DNA of 64,000 nt from Stutzerimonas balearica DSM 6083 (GTDB lineage: Bacteria; Pseudomonadota; Gammaproteobacteria; Pseudomonadales; Pseudomonadaceae). The notes below the pieces were generated by a model. That model was not told the DNA's origin. It did not search any database and was given only the letters and a program-made list of their open reading frames with translations. How positions within the stretch are numbered: the first letter of the stretch is position 1; each line of letters opens with the position of its first letter. This document shows positions 21,222-29,807 of this stretch, piece by piece. Made by a program: the position numbers and the translations under genes. Location: the NCBI RefSeq assembly GCF_000818015.1, contig NZ_CP007511.1:620001-684000 (forward strand), in the 5' to 3' direction.

Positions 21222-21599
21222 CATCCGTAACTCACTGCTCTGGCACTACTAAATTGGGAGTGTCAGAGCCCCTCGAAGAATAAGAAAAGCCATGGTGCGC
21301 TTAATGTTCGCGCCTCCATGACATATCGAAAAAGTGCGTACGATACCCGCAACTGCCAAGAGCGAATCAATCCCTGTCCAGCAGCATTTCATTCCAAAGC
21401 GAAATACGATAGTTACGCGCTAGCAACTCTTACTTAGCCACCGATGATCGCCACCGTAACGGTCTATTCTCTTGCCACTGTCTCCCGATTGAGCGCTGAA
21501 AACTAATTGAGTGAATTAGCATGAAAGCTCCTGGCAAAAAGGCGGTCCAACAACAACCAAGCGGGCCATGCGACCTTATTTTGCTGGGAGAAAACGAAA
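21222..21599. other. Non-coding gap after the Csp gene
   Basis: I see no gene in this stretch. At 21238-21268 there is a 10-bp stem with one G-T pair, not followed by a T run, that could be a weak terminator. Nothing else stands out. Confidence 0.4.
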
Positions 21600-21839
21600 A
21601 TGGTTTTGCGAATATTCCCATCGCAGCGATTGGCTTTGCTGCTAGTACTGCTCGCCGTTCTGCAACTCAGTGGCTGCGCCGTTTCCCCGCGCCTGAAACC
21701 AAGCGACCAGCCAAGCGTTGCTCGCAAAACCTTTGTCATCACTGGTGCCTCCAGTGGCTTCGGCCGCGGCGTGGCGCTCAAGCTTGCCGCTCTGCAAGGC
21801 GACGTGGTGCTAGCGGCCCGCCGGACCGACGTGCTCGGG
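21600..21839 (+). pseudogene. Short-chain dehydrogenase gene truncated by IS3 element
   Basis: Eighty codons remain. They encode a hydrophobic N-terminus with a possible lipobox (LQLSGC), then the Rossmann motif KTFVITGASSGFGRGVALKLA (TGxxxGxG) and VVLAARRTD. The frame runs into the IS at 21840 and about two thirds of a normal SDR is missing. No continuation is seen on the far side of the IS, so sequence was lost there. Confidence 0.8.
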
Positions 21840-21841
21840 TT

Positions 21842-22702
21842 CTACCCCATTTCCACGGACGGTTTTGAAAAGGCTGAAAACTTCAAATCTTGCCGGGCGA
21901 CTCTACGACGCATTCGTGGGTTATGAAACCGCTCGATGTAGTCGAATAAATCCGCCCGAGCTTCGTCACGTGTTCGATACGACTGATGGGAAACGCGCTC
22001 CCTTTTCAGCTGACCGAAGAAACCCTCACAAGCAGCGTTGTCGCCGCAATGACCGACGGCACTCATGCTGCAGACCAGCGTGTTGCGATTCAGAAAGCGC
22101 TGGTAGTCAGCACTGGTGAATTGGCTGCCGCGATCCGAATGCAGGATCACTGACCAGTGACCCTGGCGCTGCCAGACCGCCATCTCCACTGCTCGAATCA
22201 CCATCTGCCGATCCTGTCGGTGATGCATCGACCAACCGATCACCAGCTTGCTGTACAAGTCGAGCACCACGCATAGGAAGAGTTTGCCTTCCAGCGTGGC
22301 TATCTCCGTGATGTCCGTGACCCACTTGCGCTCCGGTTCCGGCGCGCTGAAGTCGCGCTCCAGCAGGTTTTTCACGCCTGCTGGACGACCGCTGGCGGCT
22401 CTTCCAAAGCCACGTCGTTTCCGGCGTGGCCAGCCTTGAATCCGCTCAGCCGCCATCAGGCGAGCAACGCGATTCAGGCTGACGGTTTCGCCCTCGTCGC
22501 GCAGATCCTCGTGCATGCGTGGCGCTCCGATCACACCACGGCTGTCTTCGTGAATCTCCCGAATGCGCCTCACCAGGCGCGCATTCTCTTGAGCACGTGA
22601 GCTTGGATCGCGATCCTGCCAGGCGTAGTAGCCACTGGCAGAAACCTTCAGGCAACGGCACATCAGTCGTACCGGGTACTCGTTGCGGCAGCGCTGGATC
22701 AC
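21842..22702 (-). CDS. IS3-family transposase OrfB (DDE integrase)
   Basis: The 286-residue protein has the HTH_21 region ([31 protein letters not shown]). The integrase core carries the DDE residues in [17 protein letters not shown] and [14 protein letters not shown] (35 residues apart), and the tail FHNPRMRRR. It overlaps orfA in another frame and would be made as an OrfAB fusion by -1 frameshifting, as usual in this family. The stop lies in the terminal repeat. Confidence 0.9.
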   Translation of the reverse strand: MIQRCRNEYPVRLMCRCLKVSASGYYAWQDRDPSSRAQENARLVRRIREIHEDSRGVIGAPRMHEDLRDEGETVSLNRVARLMAAERIQGWPRRKRRGFGRAASGRPAGVKNLLERDFSAPEPERKWVTDITEIATLEGKLFLCVVLDLYSKLVIGWSMHHRQDRQMVIRAVEMAVWQRQGHWSVILHSDRGSQFTSADYQRFLNRNTLVCSMSAVGHCGDNAACEGFFGQLKRERVSHQSYRTRDEARADLFDYIERFHNPRMRRRVARQDLKFSAFSKPSVEMG

Positions 22703-22995
22703 CGTGTACCGCTCGATGACTCCTTGGCAAAGTACGCTGCCGCGTCTCTTAAAAAATCACGTTCCTTGGTGACCCGGGCCAACTCGCGCTTGAGGCGGGC
22801 AAGCTCCTCATCCCGCGGGCTTCCCGTTCCAGGGAAGGCTTTCTCAGTGCCTGGTTGCGCCTCCCGCACCCAGCGTGTGAGCAGGTTGGGGGCAACGCCA
22901 ATCTCCAGGGCTACCTGCCGGCAGCTCGCCCCTGAACGACGAACCAGCTCGATGGCTTCCCGCTTGAATTCGGGGCTGTATTTCTTGCGCTTCAT
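22699..22995 (-). CDS. IS3-family OrfA (HTH protein)
   Basis: The 98-residue protein starts [22 protein letters not shown] with an HTH ([22 protein letters not shown]). A leucine-zipper-like coiled coil, [28 protein letters not shown], follows. This is the DNA-binding half of the transposase. It overlaps orfB by 4 bp. Confidence 0.9.
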   Translation of the reverse strand: MKRKKYSPEFKREAIELVRRSGASCRQVALEIGVAPNLLTRWVREAQPGTEKAFPGTGSPRDEELARLKRELARVTKERDFLRDAAAYFAKESSSGTR

Positions 22996-23058
22996 GAACA
23001 CTCCTTCAGCTCGACATGAGCTTACTCGAAAGTGTCCGTACTAACGGGGTAGAACCCG

Positions 23059-23347
23059 TTTTCTGAAGAGTGGCGCCTAGCCCTAACGTCGCCAGCTTTT
23101 TGGTTATGGGCTCAACGGCACTGTCATGCATGACATCTAACCGACGGTCCGACAGATCAAAAGTCAGCTTCCGAACTCCGTCCAAACCATTCAGCGCCAA
23201 GCGGATCATTCGCTCTTCTGATGGACAATCCATCTTGGGCACGGCGTAAACACTGACCCATTGCCCCGTCGTATCGGAAGGGTTTTGCATATCGGCATCA
23301 GCGGCTGGTGTCGCATCGCAGCCGCAGGGACCATCGGACTTGCTCAT
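23059..23347 (-). pseudogene. HMA-type N-terminus of a CDF cation transporter, truncated by IS
   Basis: About 96 codons remain. They encode a Cys-rich start (MSKSDGPCGCDATP), then a ferredoxin-like metal-binding domain, YAVPKMDCPSEERMIRLALNGLDGVRKLTFDLSDRRLDVMHD. The protein of this family normally continues into a CDF efflux domain. That domain is missing because the IS begins at about 23054. It is divergent from cadR and would be its target gene, so the cadR unit has lost its efflux pump. Confidence 0.75.
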
Positions 23348-23388
23348 GATACGGCTCCACTTGAAATCGAAGATGGGATCATTAAAAG

Positions 23389-23407
23389 CCTTATAGCTAC
23401 TATAAGG
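23389..23407. promoter_or_regulatory. MerR/CadR-type operator
   Basis: CCTTATAGCTACTATAAGG is a 19-bp near-perfect palindrome in the divergent gap between the truncated transporter and cadR. Position and symmetry fit a MerR-family site lying in a long promoter spacer. Confidence 0.75.
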
Positions 23408-23439
23408 TCAATAACGCAGAGCCGATGAGGATTCACACG

Positions 23440-23844
23440 ATGCGCATTGGTCAGTTAGCAAGGCTAATAGGGATTGATACACAGACGATCCGCTTCTATG
23501 AGCAGCAGGGCTTGTTGCCACCGCCTGATCGCCAGGCGAACGGCTATCGTGTCTACACCGAGAAGCATGGCGAGCGGCTAGCTTTCATCCGGCGCTGCCG
23601 AATCTTGAATCTGTCACTTCCAGAGATTCACGCACTCCAAAGCTACCAGGATGACCCTCGCCAGCCTTGTACGGCCGTCAATGCCTTACTCGATGATCAC
23701 ATTTCTCAAGTCAGATCCCAGATAACCGCTCTGCAATCACTCGAACGACAACTCGTTTCACTGCGGGCTAATTGCAACGATGGGCGGGAAGTTGAGGCTT
23801 GCGGCATTCTCGCCGGAATTAGCGAGGACGCATGCATTAAATGA
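23440..23844 (+). CDS. cadR: MerR-family Cd/Pb-type regulator (CadR/PbrR-like)
   Basis: The 134-residue protein starts MRIGQLARLIGIDTQTIRFYEQQGLLPPPDRQANGYRVY, a typical MerR winged helix. A dimerisation helix follows, with candidate metal-site Cys at C77 (QPC), C115 (NC) and C123 (EACG). The His-rich tail of some CadR proteins is absent. The start at 23440 has GAGGA 9 bases upstream. It controls the divergent promoter with the palindrome at 23389. Confidence 0.8.
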   Translation: MRIGQLARLIGIDTQTIRFYEQQGLLPPPDRQANGYRVYTEKHGERLAFIRRCRILNLSLPEIHALQSYQDDPRQPCTAVNALLDDHISQVRSQITALQSLERQLVSLRANCNDGREVEACGILAGISEDACIK

Positions 23845-23966
23845 ACGGCGTTGGGGCTTGCGGGCCTGGTTACCCGGCCAACGCGCATGCCCTCGAAATG
23901 GTTGTTTGTCCCTGTGGTTTTTGCCCCTTCGTAGTGATGGCTGTCTCCGTGCGGTATCACTTTGAG

Positions 23967-25340
23967 TCAGGCCTGCCGAGGAAACGTGAGTTCAAACGTG
24001 GTCCGACCGTCTTTGCTGGCGACGGCCACGTGGCCTTTGTGGAGGTTCATCACTGAGCGGACAATCGCTAGCCCCAATCCTGCCCCGCGAGGTTGTATGC
24101 CGTTAACGCGGTAAAAGCGGTCGAACAGATGTGGGAGATGATCCGATTCGATAGTCGCGCCATGATTGGTGACAGCCAGCGAGACGATGTCTACGTCCTC
24201 CTCAAGGATCTTAAGTTCGACCGTACTGCCAGTATTTGAATGCCGCAGCGCGTTGGATAGCAGGTTGGAAATGGCCCGCTGGACCATAAGTCGATTTCCC
24301 AAAATCATGGCATCGCCCGTTACTGTCGTAGCGACTCCCGCTTCTTCGGCAAGGACTTCGAAGTATTCACATACGCGCCTCGCCTCGCTTCCTAAAGATA
24401 ATTGTTCGAGCTTCAGTGCTGGGCTGGCGTGGCTGGCCTGGGCGAGAAACAGCATGTCTGACACGATTCGATCCATGCGTTCGAGTTCTTCAACCGACGA
24501 CTCGATCACCTCCCGATAATGCTCCTTGCTTCGCTCACGCACCAAAGTCACCTGCGCCTTGCCTATCAGGTTGTTCAGCGGAGTTTTTAACTCATGAGCC
24601 ACATCGTCCGAGAATTGTGACAGTTGCTGAACGCCGTCATCGAGTCGATGAAGCATTACGTTGAGGCTGTGCGCCAATGCCTGGAGCTCTTGCGGAAGCC
24701 GATCGGTGCGGATTCGAGGTGATAGATCCTGTGTAGATACCTTAGTCGCCAAGGCCCGGAACTTGCGAAGCGGCCGCAAGCCATTTTGGGCGATTAGCCA
24801 TCCAGCCAATCCGATCAATATCAGTAGCATCGGCACGGTCACTAAGGCCGAGCGCAGGAATGCAGCCACCAGCCGTTGATCGGCACTGCGATCTTGCGAA
24901 AGTAAAAGCGTCATTGGAGCCAGTCCCGGGACTTGGATTTGCTTGCGCCCGGTTAGCATCTGCACGCCATCTTTCGTTGTCCAGCCAAGATAGTCGCCGT
25001 CCCTGCTCACGAGATCCAGCTGCTGCGGCGCATTGGCGAATCGGCCGATACTGAAAATGGGTGATTTCGCTGTATCGCCGATGACCGTAATCGAAAGGTT
25101 GTCATGGCCGAGTACGGTATCGCTCAATGCGTGTTGCCAGGAGCGGCCCATACGGGCTTTGGTGTCTTCGAGGAGTCCATGATCGATCTGAGAGAGCTTG
25201 GCCGTCACTTCCTCCTGGGCGCGCAGTTCCAGTTGGCGCACCAGTACCCAGTAGCTCAGTGCAATCAGCAGCGCGACCAAAGCGGCGCCGGTCAGTGTGA
25301 TTTGAAGCGCGAGACGCGATGCGAGGCTGAGTGGCTTCAA
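23967..25340 (-). CDS. czcS: Heavy-metal sensor histidine kinase (CzcS/CopS type)
   Basis: The 457-residue protein has TM1 (residues about 10-35) and a periplasmic sensor domain. TM2 (LVTVPMLLILIGLAGWLIAQ) and HAMP follow, then the phospho-acceptor H249 (DDVAHELKTPLNNLIG), and the N, G1 (GAGLGLAIV) boxes. I chose the TTG at 25340 because GGAGG lies just upstream and it overlaps the czcR stop (TTGA). Longer frames upstream read through czcR. It pairs with czcR and could also serve the orphan CopR. Confidence 0.85.
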   Translation of the reverse strand: MKPLSLASRLALQITLTGAALVALLIALSYWVLVRQLELRAQEEVTAKLSQIDHGLLEDTKARMGRSWQHALSDTVLGHDNLSITVIGDTAKSPIFSIGRFANAPQQLDLVSRDGDYLGWTTKDGVQMLTGRKQIQVPGLAPMTLLLSQDRSADQRLVAAFLRSALVTVPMLLILIGLAGWLIAQNGLRPLRKFRALATKVSTQDLSPRIRTDRLPQELQALAHSLNVMLHRLDDGVQQLSQFSDDVAHELKTPLNNLIGKAQVTLVRERSKEHYREVIESSVEELERMDRIVSDMLFLAQASHASPALKLEQLSLGSEARRVCEYFEVLAEEAGVATTVTGDAMILGNRLMVQRAISNLLSNALRHSNTGSTVELKILEEDVDIVSLAVTNHGATIESDHLPHLFDRFYRVNGIQPRGAGLGLAIVRSVMNLHKGHVAVASKDGRTTFELTFPRQA

Positions 25341-26011
25341 GGCCGCGCCTCCAGCACGTAGCCCACACCCCGGATGGTGTGTATCAGGCGATCGCCGAAG
25401 GGTTCGTCCACTTTCATCCGCAGGCGACGAATCGCAACATCCACCACATTGGTATCGCAGTCGAAATTGATGTCCCACACCATGGCAGTTATTTCCGTAC
25501 GCGTGAGGACTTCGCCAGTCCGGCGCATGAGCAGATGCAATAACGCAAATTCTTTGCTGGTGAGGTCGATACGCTGACCGCTCCGGTAAGCCCTATGCCG
25601 GGCCGGGTCCAGTTCGAGGTCGGCTACACGCAGGTTGCTCGGAAGTGTGACTGCCTCGCCTCGCCGCAACAGTGTCCGGATACGGGCAAGCAGCTCGGGG
25701 AACTGGAACGGCTTGACCAGATAGTCGTCGGCGCCCGATTCCAAGCCGCGGACTTTTTGCTCTAAGCGGCCATTGGCAGTCAGCATGATGACGCGTGTCT
25801 GCTTACGCCGCCTGATGAGTTCGAGAACCTCCCACCCATCCATGGTTGGCAGATTCACATCTAGCAGCACGATGTCATAGTCGTTCTGCAGTGCCAGGTG
25901 AAACCCATCGAGGCCATCACTTACGCAATCGACCAAGTAACCACATTCGATAAGACCCTGCTGCAAGTATTCCGCAGCGTTGATCTCGTCTTCGACAACC
26001 AGGATGCGCAT
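25337..26011 (-). CDS. czcR: Heavy-metal response regulator (CzcR/IrlR type)
   Basis: The 224-residue OmpR-family regulator starts MRILVVEDEINAAEYLQQGL. It has D51 (LLDVNLPTMDG), K in YLVKPFQF, and the winged helix AMVWDINFDCDTNVVDVAIRRLRMKVD ... HTIRGVGYVLE. It sits between czcS (coupled) and the oprD-type porin gene. In P. aeruginosa CzcR activates czcCBA and lowers OprD, and the same gene set is here. The first 15 residues of a longer frame lack a match. Confidence 0.87.
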   Translation of the reverse strand: MRILVVEDEINAAEYLQQGLIECGYLVDCVSDGLDGFHLALQNDYDIVLLDVNLPTMDGWEVLELIRRRKQTRVIMLTANGRLEQKVRGLESGADDYLVKPFQFPELLARIRTLLRRGEAVTLPSNLRVADLELDPARHRAYRSGQRIDLTSKEFALLHLLMRRTGEVLTRTEITAMVWDINFDCDTNVVDVAIRRLRMKVDEPFGDRLIHTIRGVGYVLEARP

Positions 26012-26183
26012 GTTTTGAGGTAACTCGGCAAGGAGGTGCGCGGTAAGCGGAACCAAAAAAATCCATGTAGTAACTAGGTCAAGACGAAAGCGGCTTGGCT
26101 CTAGCGTGAAAGGCAGAGGCGAAAAGATCTGCCCAGGGAAGCGGGAAGCACTTTAACGCGGTAAAAGCCCTGTGAGGGCTATC

Positions 26184-26198
26184 TTGCGAATTTGTAAT
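26184..26198. promoter_or_regulatory. Degenerate metal-regulator box upstream of czcR
   Basis: TTGCGAATTTGTAAT keeps the right half (GTAAT) of the island box. It lies 173 bp before czcR. The left half is poor, so it is a weak candidate for autoregulation. Confidence 0.4.
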
Positions 26199-26244
26199 CT
26201 ACCGGTCATTTGGTTGACCCGCAGCGCGAGCGGGTGCACCAAAC

Positions 26245-26270
26245 GAAAAAAGGCGCCCTGATGGGCGCCT
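26245..26270 (-). terminator. Terminator of the OprD-type porin gene
   Basis: AGGCGCCC and GGGCGCCT form a strong stem with a 4-base loop. Read on the minus strand it is followed by a run of T, 60 bp after the porin stop. Confidence 0.88.
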
Positions 26271-26331
26271 GAAACACATCTTCAAACCAAGGGAGCAAAA
26301 CTAAAGAAGATGTGGTGTTGCTCATGGTGTT

Positions 26332-27651
26332 TCACAAGATCGAGAGAGGGTACTCGGCGATGAATCGGACCTCATCGAGGTCGGACTCGAAAGCAGTCGC
26401 CCGCGTGGTAGCCTGGCGCACCCGCAGAGACAAATCCTTGAGAGAGCCAGTCTGTACAACGTAGCGGGCTTCGACGTCGCGTTCCCAGCGGTTCTGTCCC
26501 GTCAGCGGCGCACCGTTATCGTCTTGGCGCATGTACACCTCGTTCGCGTTGCTGTAATCGGCGCCCCAACCGCGGGCGTAGCGGGTCATGAAAGTAAGCC
26601 CGGGTATGCCGTACTCCGCCATGTTCAGGTCGTAGCGCAGCATCCAGGACTGCTCTTTAGGTGAGTTGAAATCACTGTACTGAATGGAGTTGTTCAGGTA
26701 GATCGAGTCCGCCTGGCGCAAGTAGTCAAAGTCGTTGTTACCGTTGTTTCGCTGATACGACGCCGTGACGGTGTGCGCGCCGAAGGCGACACCCAGGCTG
26801 GAGCTCCAGATGTTGTTGTTGAACTCGCCCAGCAACTCACGGCCTTCGTCGGTTGCCTTGTAATAGTTGAAGCTGGCCAGCAGCGCGACGATATCGGAGA
26901 GCGGATAGGTGGCCGACGCACCGAAGTAATGCTGGTTCCAGGCATCTTTGAGGCGGCTGGTGTACAGGCTAAGACTGATATTTTCATTCACGCTGTAGTC
27001 ACCGCCTGCGTAGCCGAGCCAAGGCGCGTCTACGCCCCCGCCGTAGAAGGTGACGAAGTCTTCGTTCATGTTACTGGTGTTGGGCTGGCTCATCGCGTGC
27101 AAGCGGCCTCCCTGAAGGGTGAGGTCGTCCAGCGAGTTGTTCACAACGGTGACACCCTTGAAAGACTCCGGCAGCAGCCGAGAGTCGCCGAAGTGCACGA
27201 CAGGTGTAGTGGGAAATACATCGCCGGCCTTGATCTCGGTGTCCAGCAAGCGTGCTTTCACCGCGCCCCCCACCCGTGTGAAGTCATCCTCAGGATCGCC
27301 AGCGCTGTCGTGGGGAAGCAGGTCGATGCTGCCGCCCACACCGGAGCGCCCCGAACCGGAGTCGAGCTTGAGGCCGAGCATGGCGAAAGCGTCGAAGCCA
27401 ATCTCTACCGAGCCTTGGGTATATCCGGACTCGAAGAAGGCCATCAATCCGTGGGCCCATTCCTCGGAGTAGCCATTGCCGGCGGCACTCTCACCGTCGC
27501 GAAAATCCCGATTGAAATAGAAGTTGCGATTTATCAGCGATAGCGTGCTGCCTTCGATGAAGCCCTCGGCTGTTTCCGATTGGGCAAAGACCGGGGCGCT
27601 GCCCAATGCCAGTGAAAGGGCTGTCAGCGAAAAAACGGCCTTTTTGCTCAT
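26332..27651 (-). CDS. OprD-family outer-membrane porin
   Basis: The 439-residue protein has a signal peptide (cleavage near VFAQSE). The family start FIEGSTLSLINRNFYFNRDFRDG follows, and it has beta-strand-rich repeats and the LRYDLNMAEYGIPGLTFMTRYARG segment. OprD-type porins take up basic amino acids or small organic acids and often lie next to czcRS. The C-terminus ends YPLSIL, with an aromatic-to-aliphatic change at the last residue. The substrate is unknown. Confidence 0.88.
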   Translation of the reverse strand: MSKKAVFSLTALSLALGSAPVFAQSETAEGFIEGSTLSLINRNFYFNRDFRDGESAAGNGYSEEWAHGLMAFFESGYTQGSVEIGFDAFAMLGLKLDSGSGRSGVGGSIDLLPHDSAGDPEDDFTRVGGAVKARLLDTEIKAGDVFPTTPVVHFGDSRLLPESFKGVTVVNNSLDDLTLQGGRLHAMSQPNTSNMNEDFVTFYGGGVDAPWLGYAGGDYSVNENISLSLYTSRLKDAWNQHYFGASATYPLSDIVALLASFNYYKATDEGRELLGEFNNNIWSSSLGVAFGAHTVTASYQRNNGNNDFDYLRQADSIYLNNSIQYSDFNSPKEQSWMLRYDLNMAEYGIPGLTFMTRYARGWGADYSNANEVYMRQDDNGAPLTGQNRWERDVEARYVVQTGSLKDLSLRVRQATTRATAFESDLDEVRFIAEYPLSIL

Positions 27652-27764
27652 GATGATGCTCCTTATGTACGGCAGGTCAGTGCTCGAATGACGCCTTTCG
27701 CCTTTTTGTTTTTAGCGCTTGGCCATGTTCTTCCCCTAGAGATGACGGCAGGATTAGCGGCAAA

Positions 27765-27824
27765 TGACTATTTTGTAATCTGAGGAAGCCCAATCGCGCA
27801 CTCCTTCGATTACAGATTTGTAAT
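27765..27824. promoter_or_regulatory. Two metal-regulator boxes between the porin and czcI
   Basis: TTACAGATTTGTAAT at 27810-27824 is a good TTACA-N5-GTAAT site. TGACTATTTTGTAAT at 27765-27779 is a weaker one on the same helical face region (45 bp apart). They lie in the 400-bp divergent gap, about 115 bp from the porin start and 230 bp from czcI, so they could control both. Confidence 0.65.
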
Positions 27825-28051
27825 GTTGCGGTCACCAGGTCGTTATCCACACTTATTTAAAGTCACCACCCCATAGCCATCAGCTATCTCGCCGGCTTGG
27901 CAAGGCTGATAAAAACGCTTTCGTGTATTTGTCTACTAAATTCAGGGCGAATCACTATCGCAGTAGAGGCGCATGTGTTTCGCGTCTTGGCGGGGGTAGT
28001 TCTTATGATTGGATTCGACATCTAAACCAGGAAGTCATCGTTTTGCCTTGG

Positions 28052-28432
28052 ATGAGAAAAATAGTTTTGCTGATGTTGCTAGCCTTGTTCCCATTGCAAT
28101 CATCATGGGCAGTTGTTAGCACGAGCTGCAGTCATGAGGATGGTTCGGCAGCAAATCATCTTGGACATCACGAACATCCGCACGAGTCTCTGGGTACTGA
28201 CGAGGAAGGATCGTCAAAAGCCGCAAAAAAAATCAGTCTGGATGGAGACTGTGTCTTTCATGGCGACCATATCAAGCCGCTTATAACGAAAGGGATCTGT
28301 CCTGGTTCGGTATTATCAATGAGCTTGAAACCGTTTCCTTCTGCTAGCTACGCATCGGCTGAAGCGGGGCGTCCTGAGAAACCTAATTGGCGCATCGGTG
28401 CAAAACCGGTGGGACGCCAAAGTAACCAGTAA
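28052..28432 (+). CDS. czcI: CzcI-like periplasmic peptide
   Basis: The 126-residue product starts MRKIVLLMLLALFPLQSSWAVV, a signal peptide with the FPLQSSWA core typical of CzcI. A His-rich stretch, HLGHHEHPHESLG, and a Cys (GDCVFHGDHIK) follow. CzcI-type proteins precede czcCBA and are thought to modulate the efflux pump. A TTG at 28043 has the better ribosome-site spacing (AGGAAG) and may be the true start. The ATG matches the family. Confidence 0.75.
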   Translation: MRKIVLLMLLALFPLQSSWAVVSTSCSHEDGSAANHLGHHEHPHESLGTDEEGSSKAAKKISLDGDCVFHGDHIKPLITKGICPGSVLSMSLKPFPSASYASAEAGRPEKPNWRIGAKPVGRQSNQ

Positions 28433-28490
28433 GCGCCATTTATCTGTATCTGACGTCTCACCGAACCTTCCCTTTTTTTAGGAGATTTCG

Positions 28491-29798
28491 GTGCGAAAAG
28501 CTCTTTTCTCGCTGGGGTTGACGACGTTGTCGTGCAATCTCGCCTTTGCGCAACCCTTAGAGTTGCCGACCTTCACACAGACCTTACCTGTCAGTGTGTC
28601 AAATACCTTCCCCGTTGAGTCTGTCGACTCCATAAGCTTTGTACGCGCCTTGGAACTCGCTAGCTCTGCAAGCCCTGAACTGGCTGCTGCAAGACGTGAG
28701 CTGGCTGCTTCTCGCGCATTGATTAGCCAAGCAGGAGCACGTCCGAATCCAATATTGTCCGCTAGCCAGGAGGGAATCCGGGGCGATGCCCCGGAGACCA
28801 CGCTTGAACTGAGCCAAGAAATAGAGCTGGGTGGTAAACGTTCGGCTCGTATTGAGGCAGCGCAACGCGCCATGGACGTAGCGGCCGCCGACCTACAGGA
28901 CGCCCAAGCTCGACTGAGGGGGGCAGTGATGGGTGCATACTACGATGTGCTTACTGCTCAAGAACGGCTGGACCTCGCTCAGGCTGCTTCAAAGCTTGCG
29001 AAGCAAGCTGTGAACGTTGCCAATCGACGTGTGAGGGCCGGCATGGTCTCTCCCGTAGAGGAAACCCGGGCGCGGGTTGCGGCTACTGGAGTGCAAGTAG
29101 AGCTTGCCCAGGCCACAGCTGAACTCGAAGCTGCGCGCACTCGGCTGGCGGCCAACTGGGGAAATCCACAGCCACGCTTTGAGCGAGTAAAAGAGCCGGT
29201 AGAGGCAGTGCCTCCTCTTCCCGAGCTAGCTGAGCTTTATAGCCGTTTGAACGATTCCGCCCAACTAACCCGCGCGCGTCGGGAGGCTGAAAGACGTCGG
29301 GCTGCGTTGGAGCTGGAAAGGACGAATCGCTTTTCTAACGTGACGGTTAGCGTAGGTGCCCAACGCTCAGATGAATATAACGGCACGCTGGGACTGGTGA
29401 GTATCTCGATGCCCCTGCCGTTGTTTGATCGAAACCAAGGCAACATCGGAGCAGCACAGGAACGGGCCTACCAGGCGCAGGACGAGCTTAACGCCGTCCA
29501 TATACGCCTGAAAAGCGAACTTTCCCAAGCGCACATGCGGCTGCGCACTGCTCGCCAGCAGTTCGAACTGTTGCGCAACGACATGCTCCCCAGTGCCCAA
29601 AGCGCTTATGAAGCTGCCAGCAAGGGGTTCGAACTAGGAAAGTTCACCTTCCTTGACGTACTGGATGCTCAACGCACGCTTTTCCAAGCCCGCTCTCAGT
29701 ATCTGTCTGCGCTCTCGCAAGCTAACCAGGCGGCGGCGGAAATCGCCCGAATCGTCGGCGATGGGTCGGCCGTTATCACCTCGGCCACTCAGCCATAA
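28491..29798 (+). CDS. czcC: Heavy-metal efflux outer-membrane channel CzcC
   Basis: The 435-residue TolC-family protein has a signal peptide and two repeated outer-membrane-efflux domains of long helices (SFVRALELASSASPELAAARREL ...; AQLTRARREAERRRAALELER ...). A GTG start at 28491 follows TAGGAG. It forms the exit duct of the CzcCBA pump. It is 9 bp from czcB. Confidence 0.92.
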   Translation: MRKALFSLGLTTLSCNLAFAQPLELPTFTQTLPVSVSNTFPVESVDSISFVRALELASSASPELAAARRELAASRALISQAGARPNPILSASQEGIRGDAPETTLELSQEIELGGKRSARIEAAQRAMDVAAADLQDAQARLRGAVMGAYYDVLTAQERLDLAQAASKLAKQAVNVANRRVRAGMVSPVEETRARVAATGVQVELAQATAELEAARTRLAANWGNPQPRFERVKEPVEAVPPLPELAELYSRLNDSAQLTRARREAERRRAALELERTNRFSNVTVSVGAQRSDEYNGTLGLVSISMPLPLFDRNQGNIGAAQERAYQAQDELNAVHIRLKSELSQAHMRLRTARQQFELLRNDMLPSAQSAYEAASKGFELGKFTFLDVLDAQRTLFQARSQYLSALSQANQAAAEIARIVGDGSAVITSATQP

Positions 29799-29807
29799 GG
29801 AATCCAT

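Larger units (their letters stand above)
21840..23054 (-). mobile_element. IS3-family insertion sequence
   Basis: The element is about 1.2 kb with terminal inverted repeats TTCTACCCC(A/G)TT...ACGGAC. The match extends into the flanks as CGGGTTCTACCCC and GGGGTAGAACCCG. It encodes overlapping orfA and orfB on the minus strand, so it looks intact. No direct target repeat is visible next to the ends, and different genes are cut on the two sides. This suggests a deletion or recombination at the IS after insertion. Confidence 0.88.
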
